From Rickettsiales bacterium (GTDB taxonomy: Bacteria > Pseudomonadota > Alphaproteobacteria > TMED127), in the NCBI GenBank assembly GCA_002706585.1, contig PALU01000019.1, positions 24,246-34,976 of the forward strand: a DNA stretch of 10,731 bases, in the 5' to 3' direction. The translations under genes and the position numbers were made by a program. Shown here piece after piece: positions 1 to 8,561 of this stretch (position 1 is its first letter; each line of letters starts with the position of its first letter). The notes below the pieces were generated by a model. It saw nothing but the letters and a program-made list of their open reading frames with translations. It did not search any database and was not told where the DNA came from.

Positions 1-1746
<1,746 letters not shown>

Positions 1747-1748
<2 letters not shown>

Positions 1749-1773
1749 ATATTGATTAGTACTATCAATATTT
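1747..1773 (-). terminator. Perfect 10-bp hairpin between convergent katG and SH3 gene
   Basis: The arms AAATATTGAT (1747-1756) and ATCAATATTT (1764-1773) are perfect reverse complements around a 7-base loop. The left arm includes the last two bases of the katG stop codon. Read on the minus strand, the hairpin is followed by ATTTTTG, a short U-tract, so it fits best as a terminator for the SH3 gene. On the plus strand no T-run follows, so its effect on katG transcripts would be transcript-end protection at most. The stem is almost all A-T and therefore weak. Confidence 0.5.
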
Positions 1774-1786
1774 GAGTTCAGAAATT

Positions 1787-2269
1787 CTAGTCTTTTGATC
1801 CCCAAAAATTTTTGGTCTCAACCCAACCAGTGAATCCTTTTAAATTTATTTTACACCAATAAAATTTGCAATCTATAATTTGAAATGTCACGTCCTCTTG
1901 TAAAAATGCAATCTGTTTTGATTGAGTTGTCGGAAATTTAAATAAGATAGAATTATTTTCTAAAATAATTCCATAAGTCGCTTTTGATAATTGAGAATTA
2001 GCGATCCACCCTGAACGGTTTTTGTAATCCGTAATTCTTTTCCAGTTTTCAAATTCTTCCACAACATAAACAGGGTAACCTTTCTGAAGTATTTTGTATA
2101 AGATAAGATGGTTAGTCCCCGGACCATTTCTTAAATTTGCTTCTTCATATTTGGTAGAAAAAAAATTTTTTTTACCCAGACTAAAGTTTTGATCTGGTGT
2201 AAGGTAAATTACTGCAAAAAAAAAAAAGTAATTAAAAATCTTAGAAATGGTTTTAAAAAATCCTGTCAT
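1787..2269 (-). CDS. Small secreted protein with bacterial SH3-like domains
   Basis: A 160-residue protein. The N-terminus has Lys residues and then a Phe-rich hydrophobic stretch (about residues 5-24, including FFFF), read as a signal peptide or membrane anchor, so the product is probably periplasmic. Residues about 41-98 form an SH3-like unit (NLRNGPGTNHL, then a V-Y-V-V strand, W-K-R-I and G-W-I), and a second, more diverged unit follows, closing with W-C-K-I and G-W-V. Such domains usually bind peptidoglycan or other cell-envelope ligands; the ligand here is unknown. The ATG at 2269-2267 is the only plausible start that keeps the hydrophobic segment. This makes the gene overlap the divergent dehydrogenase by 23 nt. 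The FFFF is encoded in a 12-base homopolymer (2216-2227). Domain call fairly sure, function not. Confidence 0.8.
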   Translation of the reverse strand: MTGFFKTISKIFNYFFFFAVIYLTPDQNFSLGKKNFFSTKYEEANLRNGPGTNHLILYKILQKGYPVYVVEEFENWKRITDYKNRSGWIANSQLSKATYGIILENNSILFKFPTTQSKQIAFLQEDVTFQIIDCKFYWCKINLKGFTGWVETKNFWGSKD

Positions 2270-3236
2270 TCTCTTAACTCGAAAACTTCCTGATCTAATC
2301 GAAAAAAAATTATCAAAGAATTATTCTGTAATACACAACAAATCTGATAAAAAGTTTTCATACAAAGAGTTAAAGAAAAAAATTGAAAACATAGATATTT
2401 TAGTACCATGTATTAGTGATACCATTGATGCCTCAATAATTAAAGCGGCAAAAAAGTTAAGACTTATAGCAAATTTTGGTAACGGAGTAGATAACCTTGA
2501 CTTAATTACTGCTGAAGAAAGAAATATTTTGGTCACAAATACTCCTGATGTTCTTACCGAAGATACTTCTGATATTGTGTTAACAATGATCTTGATGCTT
2601 TGCAGATGTGTTGGGATTGCTCAAAAAAAACTTCTTAGAGGAGATTGGTTAGGGTGGGGTCCTAGTGAGATGCTAGGGGAAAAAATTTCAGGAAAAGAGA
2701 TAGGTATTATTGGAATGGGAAGAATAGGAAGAGCAGTTGCAAAAAGATGTCTTACCCTCGGGATGAAAATAAATTACCATAATAGAAAAAGACTAGATAA
2801 GAGAATAGAAAAAATCTACGAAGCAAAATACTGGGATAATCTAGATGAAATGCTTAAACATTCAGACATAATTTCTATACATTGCCCTTATACACCTGAG
2901 ACATTTCATTTGCTTTCAAAAAAGAGACTATGTCTTCTAAAAAGAAATTCGATTATTATAAATACTTCTAGAGGTGAAATTATTGATGAGAATGAGCTTG
3001 CAGAGCTTTTGTTAAAAAAAAGAATTGGTGGAGCTGGACTTGATGTTTTTGAACATGAGCCCCAAGTTACACAAAAACTATTGGAAGCAAAAAATGTTGT
3101 TCTTCTTCCTCATATAAGTTCTGCTACTAAAGAAAGTAGAATTGCCATGGGTAATAGAGTTATAAAAAATATTGAAAGATTTACTAAAGGTAAAATACTT
3201 CCAGACCTAGTAAAAGATAGAAATAAAGATTATTAG
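2247..3236 (+). CDS. D-2-hydroxyacid dehydrogenase, glyoxylate/hydroxypyruvate reductase type
   Basis: A cytoplasmic NAD(P)H-dependent reductase of the D-isomer-specific 2-hydroxyacid dehydrogenase family, 329 residues, a normal full length. Substrate-domain motif GNGVDNLDL lies at about 78-86. The Rossmann loop GMGRIG is at 156-161, followed by YHNRKR (177-182). Basic residues at that place suggest NADPH preference, as in GRHPR-type enzymes. The catalytic set is present: Arg242 in NTSRGE, Glu269 in DVFEHEP, and His289 in LLPHISS. The likely reaction is glyoxylate to glycolate or hydroxypyruvate to glycerate; the exact substrate is inferred from family resemblance. The ATG at 2247 leaves four residues before the first conserved strand (VILLTRKLP), so it is a good start, but no clear Shine-Dalgarno precedes it. 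It ends 4 nt from the convergent thiF/moeB gene. Confidence 0.9.
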   Translation: MVLKNPVILLTRKLPDLIEKKLSKNYSVIHNKSDKKFSYKELKKKIENIDILVPCISDTIDASIIKAAKKLRLIANFGNGVDNLDLITAEERNILVTNTPDVLTEDTSDIVLTMILMLCRCVGIAQKKLLRGDWLGWGPSEMLGEKISGKEIGIIGMGRIGRAVAKRCLTLGMKINYHNRKRLDKRIEKIYEAKYWDNLDEMLKHSDIISIHCPYTPETFHLLSKKRLCLLKRNSIIINTSRGEIIDENELAELLLKKRIGGAGLDVFEHEPQVTQKLLEAKNVVLLPHISSATKESRIAMGNRVIKNIERFTKGKILPDLVKDRNKDY

Positions 3237-3240
3237 CTTA

Positions 3241-3996
3241 TTATTTGCAAATTTTGCATTTTGAATTTTTCTTAATTTGTATTTTTTTAAAAATTCTTTC
3301 AAAACAGTCGTATAAAATGATTTCTCTAAAAATTTGTTTATTCTTGTTTAAAATAATATTGATGACTGCGTTCGCCTGAAATATTCCACCCATACCTGCT
3401 ACAGGAGCAATGATACCTAATTCATCACAACTGCGAGAATTGCTAGGTATATCTTTAGGGAATATACATTCATAGCAAGGATTGTATTCGTTTTCCCATG
3501 ATGAAAATGTATAAACTTGAATATCAAAATTTTGTAAAGCACATGAGACTAAAATTTTTTTTTTTTGGAAAGCATATTGATTTACCAGATACCTAGTTTC
3601 AAAATTATCTGAGCAATCAAGAATAATACTATATTTTTCCAAAAATTTGGAAATATTTCTTTTATTTATTCTTGATGGGAGTGAAATTAATTTTGATTTT
3701 GGGTTAATTTTTTTTAAATTATTTTTTAAAACCTCTGCTTTATTCTTTCCCAAGTCTTTTTCAGAAAATAAAGTTTGTCTATTAAGATTACTCAAACATA
3801 CAGAATCATCATCAACTAATAATATTCCTCCTATTCCGGACATCGTTAAATACTGAGCTGCTGTTGTTCCAAGGCCTCCGCATCCTATTATTGAAATCGA
3901 TGTATTCATAATTTTTTCTTGTCCTTCAATACCAACATTTTCCATTATGATTTGTCTTGAATATCTTTCGAGAGTTTTGTTATTAAATTTATTCAT
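3241..3996 (-). CDS. HesA/MoeB/ThiF family adenylyltransferase (E1-like)
   Basis: An ATP-dependent enzyme that adenylates the C-terminal Gly of a small ubiquitin-like sulfur carrier (ThiS- or MoaD-like) for thiamine, molybdopterin or cysteine synthesis. From the ATG at 3996 it has 251 residues and the full single-domain layout: RYSRQI near the N-terminus, ATP loop GCGGLG at 38-43, Arg73 in SNLNRQ, and Asp130 in LDCSDNFETR. Two zinc-binding Cys pairs are present (CYEC at 174-177 and CKIC at 247-250), and a Cys at 190 (SRSCDELG) sits where the family's acceptor Cys lies. No fused rhodanese domain and no carrier gene are seen here, so ThiF and MoeB cannot be told apart. The start lies 2 nt after the cysK stop. 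A TTG at 4002, overlapping that stop, is a possible alternative start. It is the last gene of the minus-strand run. Confidence 0.9.
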   Translation of the reverse strand: MNKFNNKTLERYSRQIIMENVGIEGQEKIMNTSISIIGCGGLGTTAAQYLTMSGIGGILLVDDDSVCLSNLNRQTLFSEKDLGKNKAEVLKNNLKKINPKSKLISLPSRINKRNISKFLEKYSIILDCSDNFETRYLVNQYAFQKKKILVSCALQNFDIQVYTFSSWENEYNPCYECIFPKDIPSNSRSCDELGIIAPVAGMGGIFQANAVINIILNKNKQIFREIILYDCFERIFKKIQIKKNSKCKICK

Positions 3997-3998
3997 TT

Positions 3999-4949
3999 TC
4001 AAATTTCATTAAAAAGTTGTGTTGATAAATATCTTTCAGCAAATGAGGGGATAATAATTACAGTATTTTTATTTTTCATTTTTTTATTTTCATTCAATTC
4101 GACAGCAGCAGCTAAAACTGCTCCAGATGAAATACCTGCTGGAATACCTTCATATTTTGCTAAAACTCTAGAAAACTCAAATGCAGAATTATTACTAATC
4201 TGTAAAATTTTATCTATTATTTTGACATCCAATATTTTTGGTATAAAGCCTGCTCCAATCCCTTGAATTAAATGAGAACCATTTTCATCGCCACTAAGAA
4301 CAGCCGAATCTTCAGGTTCAACTGCAATAATCTTTATGTCTTTATTTTTTTTTTTTAAAAATTGGCCTACACCCGTAATTGTTCCTCCAGTACCTACTCC
4401 AGAAACAAAATAATCAATTCTTCCATTGCAATCATTCCAGATTTCCTTTGCAGTGGTTTGAAAATGGATTTTAGGATTTTCAGTATTATTGAATTGATTT
4501 AAAATAATACTGTTGTTAATATTTTTGTTGAGTTCACTGGCCTTATCAATTGCGCCCCTCATTCCTTTTGATTTAGGGGTCATAATCAATTTCGCACCTA
4601 AAAATTTCAACATTTTCTTACGTTCAGACGACATACTATCTGGCATTGTAAGAATAAGTTTAAAACCCCGAGATGCACAAATAAATGCGAGTGCAATCCC
4701 AGTATTTCCAGAGGTAGGCTCTATTATAGTTGTGCCACTAACTATTTTTTTTTCTTTGACAGCAGCATTGATCATCGCCAAACCAATTCTATCCTTAACT
4801 GATCCAAGAGGATTAAAAAATTCTAGCTTTGCTATTATATTTCCATGCAAATCAAATTTTTTTTTTATTTTATGTAAAGAGACTAATGGAGTGTTTCCTA
4901 TAGTTTCATCAATAGATTTTAAAATAGAATTTTTTTTTCTAGATGACAA
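3999..4949 (-). CDS. cysK: Cysteine synthase (O-acetylserine sulfhydrylase A)
   Basis: A PLP enzyme that makes L-cysteine from O-acetyl-L-serine and sulfide in the cytoplasm; 316 residues, normal length. ETIGNTPLV is near the N-terminus. The PLP Schiff-base Lys52 lies in GSVKDR, the substrate loop EPTSGNTG at 77-84, and TMPDSMSSERKKML gives the CysK-type helix. The phosphate-binding loop GTGGT is at 186-190, and GISSGA at 272-277 carries the Ser near the pyridine nitrogen. The first usable start is a TTG at 4949-4947; there is no ATG before the conserved core. It overlaps the rrf2 gene upstream by 11 nt and stops 2 nt before the thiF/moeB ATG, so the three are probably translationally coupled. 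A 12-base homopolymer at 4345-4356 encodes a Lys run. CysK is favoured over CysM on motifs. Confidence 0.94.
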   Translation of the reverse strand: MSSRKKNSILKSIDETIGNTPLVSLHKIKKKFDLHGNIIAKLEFFNPLGSVKDRIGLAMINAAVKEKKIVSGTTIIEPTSGNTGIALAFICASRGFKLILTMPDSMSSERKKMLKFLGAKLIMTPKSKGMRGAIDKASELNKNINNSIILNQFNNTENPKIHFQTTAKEIWNDCNGRIDYFVSGVGTGGTITGVGQFLKKKNKDIKIIAVEPEDSAVLSGDENGSHLIQGIGAGFIPKILDVKIIDKILQISNNSAFEFSRVLAKYEGIPAGISSGAVLAAAVELNENKKMKNKNTVIIIPSFAERYLSTQLFNEI

Positions 4950-5382
4950 AGTCCGCTTTCTTTCTTGAAAATTTTTGTATCTTTTTCTTTTTTGCTATAT
5001 CACAAATTTCATTAACTGTTATTTTATCAAAAAAATCTAAACAATTATTTGAAACTTGATTTATTAGTGGCATGATAATTTTTTCAGAAAGCTCAGAATT
5101 AATTTCCTTTGACATTTTTTTTTCTCTACTTACGGCATTTACAATTTCGGATAATTTTATTTTTCTTCTTTCTCTTGCTAATCTATAACCACCCTTAGGA
5201 CCTCTTGATCCTACCAATACTTTACTTTTTACTAATTCTTGCAAAGTCTGTTCAAGATATCTTTTTGGAATACCTTGTCTTTCAGCTATAGAAATGTTTT
5301 GAACTGGCTCAGTGCCTGAGTTCATTGCGATGTCAATTACAGCTTCAATTGCATATAAAATTTTTTTTTGAACTCTAAACAC
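4939..5382 (-). CDS. Rrf2-family transcriptional regulator beside cysK
   Basis: A DNA-binding regulator of the Rrf2 family (IscR, CymR, NsrR). Taking the GTG at 5382-5380 gives 147 residues and the N-terminus M-F-R-V-Q-K-K-I-L-Y-A-I, which aligns with the usual MRLSTKGRYAV start. A TTG at 5394 would add four residues. The helix-turn-helix (SIAERQGIPKRYLEQTLQEL, about 31-50) and wing (SRGPKGGYRL, about 59-68) are well conserved. Only two Cys are present, at 114 and 127, with no three-Cys cluster between about 90 and 105, so an IscR-type Fe-S centre is unlikely. That absence and the 11-nt overlap with cysK suggest a CymR-like sulfur regulator; this is inference. It overlaps dut by 8 nt. A GGAGG lies 14 nt before the GTG, farther than usual. 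Confidence 0.88.
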   Translation of the reverse strand: MFRVQKKILYAIEAVIDIAMNSGTEPVQNISIAERQGIPKRYLEQTLQELVKSKVLVGSRGPKGGYRLARERRKIKLSEIVNAVSREKKMSKEINSELSEKIIMPLINQVSNNCLDFFDKITVNEICDIAKKKKIQKFSRKKADFVI

Positions 5383-5818
5383 CTGTTGAACCAAAACCTC
5401 CGTCTCCTCTATCCGATTCTTTTATTTTACTAACTTCTTTAAGTTTTATATCAGGAAGTTTGGAAAAAATTATCTGAGCAACCCTCATTCCTCTCTCAAT
5501 TTTAAAGGGATCCTTCCCATGATTAATCAAAATTACACAGATCTCACCCCTGTAATCAGAATCAATTGTCCCAGGAGAATTTAGCACTGTAACTGAGTTT
5601 TTTAATGCAATACCTGATCTAGGTCTAACTTGAGCTTCGAAGTTTGTTGGCATCTCGAGAGAAAAACCACATGGAATTAAAATTGTTTCTTGCGGCAACA
5701 AAATTTCTTCTGTTGATATAGCAGCAACTAGGTCAAATCCTGCACTTCCAGATGTTGCTTTTTTAAGATTATACAACCCCGTTCCATTTTTTAAAATTTT
5801 ATAGAAAATGTCATTCAT
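5375..5818 (-). CDS. dut: dUTP diphosphatase (dUTPase)
   Basis: Hydrolyses dUTP to dUMP and pyrophosphate, keeping uracil out of DNA and supplying the dTMP pathway. From the ATG at 5818 it has 147 residues, close to the usual 150 for the homotrimeric family. All five motifs are seen in order: AGFDLVA (about 26-32), RPRSGIAL, SPGTIDSDYRGE (with the catalytic Asp and the nucleotide-binding Tyr), RMRVAQ-like GMRVAQIIF, and the P-loop-like C-terminal DRGDGGFGSTG. An upstream ATG at 5878 would add 20 residues overlapping coaBC and is not needed by the fold. The chosen start lies 4 nt after the coaBC TGA, with no clear Shine-Dalgarno, so translation probably depends on coupling. Its last 8 nt overlap rrf2. 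The pairing of dut with coaBC is classic. Confidence 0.95.
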   Translation of the reverse strand: MNDIFYKILKNGTGLYNLKKATSGSAGFDLVAAISTEEILLPQETILIPCGFSLEMPTNFEAQVRPRSGIALKNSVTVLNSPGTIDSDYRGEICVILINHGKDPFKIERGMRVAQIIFSKLPDIKLKEVSKIKESDRGDGGFGSTGV

Positions 5819-5822
5819 ATAT

Positions 5823-7031
5823 TCATAATTTATTGTTTTTAAAAAAAGAAACAATTTTTTTTGATAATTTTTTTGCAACTTTGTCCTTGCCCATTTTTGG
5901 CCATGGATTCACTTTGTTTTTATTTATAAAAAAGACCTTATTTGTTTTAGATTTGAATCCCTCGTTCTCAGAAACTTTGTTCGCTATTAACCAATCACAT
6001 TTTTTTTCTAGCAATTTTTTTTTTGAATTTTCAACAACTTTTTTTGTCTCAGCAGAAAACCCAATAACAAGTTTTGGCCTATTCTTATTATTACAAACCG
6101 ACTGTAAAACATCAAAATTTTTAGTTAATGTTAGTTTTAATTCATTTTTTGAACTTTTTTTTATTTTATGTTCGGAAATTTTTTTTAATCGCCAATCTGA
6201 GATTGCTGCAACTGAAATGAATATGTCGCATGGTAATCGTGATAATGTTGAAGTTAAAAAATCCTTTCCACTTTTAACTTTAATTACTTTTATACCGTTT
6301 GGAATTTCTGAATTTACTGGACCACATATTAGCGTAGTATCTGCTCCTAGATTAGCCAAACTTTTTGCAATTTCAATTCCTTGTAAACCAGAGGAAAAAT
6401 TACTTAAAAATCTAACTGGATCAATTTTTTCAATTGAAGGTCCACAAGTTACCACGGCTTTAAAATTCCTTAATTTATCGTCTAAAGACAAACTTAATAC
6501 AACTTTATTTACAATTTCTTCAATTTCCATAAGCTTACCGGCACCTTTAGTGCCACACGCTAATCTTCCAGATTGTGGTTTTAGAACAGTTACACCCATT
6601 TTTTGTAGAGTTCTTATATTTTTTTTTACTGCTAGATTTCCCCACATATTAGAATTCATGGCTGGAGCAACAATTTTCTTTAAATTTGATGCCATCAAAA
6701 TATTTGAAGCTAAATCATCCGCAACCCCGTTTGCAATTTTTCCTAAAAAATTAGCAGTACATGGTATTACAAGAATGGCATGACAATCTTTTGCTAAATT
6801 TATATGAGTCATTTTTTTTTCTTGATCAAGAGAGAACAGATTTGAGTGGATTTTTTTACCTATCAGACTTTCAAATGCTAAAGGTTTTACAAATTCTTTT
6901 GCACTTTCAGTAAGGATACACTCAATTTCCATCTTTTTATCCTGTAATCTTCTTATTAAATCTAGTGATTTATAACAAGCTATACCTCCTGTTATTATCA
7001 AAAGGATTTTTTTTCCCTTAAGCTCTGTCAT
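5823..7031 (-). CDS. coaBC: Bifunctional phosphopantothenoylcysteine decarboxylase/synthetase
   Basis: Carries out two consecutive steps of coenzyme A synthesis: CTP-dependent joining of 4'-phosphopantothenate to cysteine (CoaB half), then FMN-dependent decarboxylation to 4'-phosphopantetheine (CoaC half). 402 residues, normal for the fusion. CoaC half, about 1-188: ITGGIACYKS, His76 in THINLAK, PAMNSNMW at 123-130, and the flap Cys159 in SGRLACGTKGAGK. CoaB half, about 189-402: TCGPSIEKIDPVRFLSNFSSG replaces the commoner T-x-G-G-T-x-E form; AAISDWR, then Lys289 in HKIKK, NFDVL, and ENEGFKSKTNKV follow. The catalytic residues keep the numbering seen in the E. coli enzyme. The ATG overlaps the ubiE stop by 4 nt (ATGA). 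Its substrate cysteine is made by CysK, encoded three genes downstream. Confidence 0.96.
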   Translation of the reverse strand: MTELKGKKILLIITGGIACYKSLDLIRRLQDKKMEIECILTESAKEFVKPLAFESLIGKKIHSNLFSLDQEKKMTHINLAKDCHAILVIPCTANFLGKIANGVADDLASNILMASNLKKIVAPAMNSNMWGNLAVKKNIRTLQKMGVTVLKPQSGRLACGTKGAGKLMEIEEIVNKVVLSLSLDDKLRNFKAVVTCGPSIEKIDPVRFLSNFSSGLQGIEIAKSLANLGADTTLICGPVNSEIPNGIKVIKVKSGKDFLTSTLSRLPCDIFISVAAISDWRLKKISEHKIKKSSKNELKLTLTKNFDVLQSVCNNKNRPKLVIGFSAETKKVVENSKKKLLEKKCDWLIANKVSENEGFKSKTNKVFFINKNKVNPWPKMGKDKVAKKLSKKIVSFFKNNKL

Positions 7032-7744
7032 TTTTCTGCAATATGAATGGAAGATAAACCATCAATTATATCAAAAACTTCTATTTTTTTAAAACCAGAT
7101 TTCAGAAGATTTTTACTAAGTTTAATTTGATTTGGAAAAATTTCTATACTTTTTATAAGATACTCATAAGCAAACTCATTGTTAGATATCAATTTTCCGT
7201 ATTTAGGAATTATTTTATTGTAAATAGAAAATAATTTCCGTAATAATGGACTATTTATTTGACTAAACTCTAAGCAAAAAAATTTACCACCGGGTTTTAA
7301 GATTCTAAAAACTTCTTTGAGTGACTTATTTATATCAGAAAAATTTCTTAAACCAAAACTCACTACAACATAATCAAGAATATTTTCAGGAAAAGGCATT
7401 TTCTCCGACTTGCCGCATATAAAAAAAGTATTTTTTAAATTTTTTTTTTTTGCTTCATTAATCATATCAAGATTTGAATCATATCCAAAACATAAACAAT
7501 CAGATTTTTTTTTTATAATTTTAATAATATCACCTGAGCCTGTTGCTAAATCAAGTACAACTTTTTCAGGTGTTAATTTGACTAAATCAACAAGATTTTT
7601 TTTCCAAATTCTGTGAAGACCAAAAGACATAACATCATTCATAATGTCATATCTTTCAGAAACATCTGAGAAAATTTGACTAACTAATTTTTCTTTACTA
7701 TTTTTATCTATTTTTTTAAGGTTATTTATTAAAATATCACGCAT
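7028..7744 (-). CDS. ubiE: Ubiquinone C-methyltransferase UbiE
   Basis: A SAM-dependent methyltransferase that C-methylates the quinone ring in ubiquinone synthesis (and demethylmenaquinone, where present). From the ATG at 7744-7742 it has 238 residues. The N-terminal family signature VSQIFSDVSERYDIMNDVMSFG-like stretch begins at 21, followed by HRIWKK; SAM motif I VLDLATGSGD is at about 63-72; SFGLRNFSD and ILKPGGKFFCLEFS follow; the C-terminus ends G-L-S-S-I-H-I-A-E-K. The frame stays open to an ATG at 7873, but the 43 extra residues would be antisense to the certain mutM N-terminus and do not resemble UbiE. The start codon shares two bases with that of divergent mutM. No Shine-Dalgarno is seen. 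It leads the minus-strand run. The ubiB gene often found next to it is absent here. Confidence 0.93.
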   Translation of the reverse strand: MRDILINNLKKIDKNSKEKLVSQIFSDVSERYDIMNDVMSFGLHRIWKKNLVDLVKLTPEKVVLDLATGSGDIIKIIKKKSDCLCFGYDSNLDMINEAKKKNLKNTFFICGKSEKMPFPENILDYVVVSFGLRNFSDINKSLKEVFRILKPGGKFFCLEFSQINSPLLRKLFSIYNKIIPKYGKLISNNEFAYEYLIKSIEIFPNQIKLSKNLLKSGFKKIEVFDIIDGLSSIHIAEK

Positions 7745-7745
7745 G
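7742..7745. other. Shared CATG: overlapping divergent start codons of ubiE and mutM
   Basis: The tetramer CATG holds both starts: the plus-strand ATG of mutM at 7743-7745 and, on the minus strand, the ATG of ubiE at 7744-7742. The two coding regions overlap by two bases and point away from each other, so no intergenic DNA exists. The mutM start is fixed by the invariant PELPEVET N-terminus whose Pro must follow the initiator Met. The ubiE start is the only ATG giving a normal UbiE length. Confidence 0.88.
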
Positions 7746-8561
7746 CCTGAATTACCAGAAGTTGAGACTGTAAGAAAGTTTTTAGAAAAAAATATTGTTG
7801 GAGAAAAAACATTAAAAATTAATATAAAAAATAAAAAATTAAGGTATGAAATATCATCAAAAATTAATGACAAATTATCAGATTCTATAATAACTAAAAT
7901 TTCCAGAAGGGGAAAATATTTAATTTTTTTCTATAGTAATGAGCAAATATTATTAATCCATCTTGGAATGACAGGCTATTTTAGAATAACAAAAAAAATT
8001 AATAAAAAAAAACACGATCATATAATTTTTTATTTTAAAGAAAAGAATTTAATTTTTAATGATATAAGAAAATTTGGTTTCATAAAAATTTATATGAAAA
8101 GTAAATTTGATTCATGCACTCATCTAAAAAAAATTGGACCAGAACCACTTTCAAGAGAATTTAATGATGTGCATTTTAAAAAAAATATTTCTACAACAGC
8201 AACAATTAAAAGTTTGTTAATGAATCAAAAATTCGTTGCAGGTCTTGGAAATATTTACTGTTCAGAAATATTGTTTGATGCAAGAATTCATCCTGAAAGA
8301 ATTCCTAAAAATTTAAATAGAAAAGAGATTAAAAGAATTATAAGTTCCATTAAAAAAATTTTAACCATGGCAATAAAAGTTGGTGGAACAACAATAAAAA
8401 ACTTTATTGTTTCTGATGAAAAAGTTGGTTATTTTAGAAATAAACTTAAAGTATATGGGAGACTAAATCAATCTTGTATGAGATGTAAAAGCAACCATAA
8501 GGTGCAAAAAATCATTCAAAATGGTAGATCTAGTTTTTTTTGTATAAATTGTCAGTTATGA
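7743..8561 (+). CDS. mutM: Formamidopyrimidine-DNA glycosylase (Fpg/MutM)
   Basis: A base-excision repair enzyme that removes 8-oxoguanine and formamidopyrimidines and nicks the abasic site. 272 residues, normal length. MPELPEVET gives the catalytic Pro2 and Glu3; Lys58 in SRRGKYL matches the family's conserved Lys57. The H2TH region includes NQKFVAGLGNIYCSEILF, and IHPERIP follows. The C-terminal zinc finger has Cys245, Cys248, Cys267 and Cys270, with QNGRSSFFC carrying the DNA-binding Arg. Initiation is certain because Pro2 is the nucleophile after Met removal. No Shine-Dalgarno lies upstream; the only AAGG is about 20 nt away inside ubiE. G+C is extreme: 7 of 60 at 8041-8100 by hand count. 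It overlaps the next gene by 4 nt (ATGA). Confidence 0.96.
   Translation: MPELPEVETVRKFLEKNIVGEKTLKINIKNKKLRYEISSKINDKLSDSIITKISRRGKYLIFFYSNEQILLIHLGMTGYFRITKKINKKKHDHIIFYFKEKNLIFNDIRKFGFIKIYMKSKFDSCTHLKKIGPEPLSREFNDVHFKKNISTTATIKSLLMNQKFVAGLGNIYCSEILFDARIHPERIPKNLNRKEIKRIISSIKKILTMAIKVGGTTIKNFIVSDEKVGYFRNKLKVYGRLNQSCMRCKSNHKVQKIIQNGRSSFFCINCQL

Noticed and set aside
3246..3270. Possible terminator TGCAA-att-TTGCA followed by T-rich sequence between convergent genes
   Set aside because: Only a 5-bp stem with a 3-base loop, and it is explained by the C-K-I-C-K zinc-binding codons at the thiF/moeB 3' end.
4222..4249. TTGACA on the plus strand inside cysK, possible antisense promoter
   Set aside because: TATAAA follows after 14 nt, too close, and the 16-nt position reads TAAAGC, a poor -10. 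Probably coding-sequence chance.
5833..6783. Open frame of 316 codons on the plus strand
   Set aside because: It is fully antisense to coaBC, Phe/Leu/Ser-rich with no recognisable motif, as expected for the mirror of a Lys-rich gene. Similar shadows lie opposite cysK, dut, thiF and katG.
7745..7873. 43-codon N-terminal extension of UbiE from an ATG at 7873
   Set aside because: It is antisense to the certain N-terminus of MutM and does not resemble UbiE; the hydrophobic look comes from reading Lys-rich AT codons backwards.
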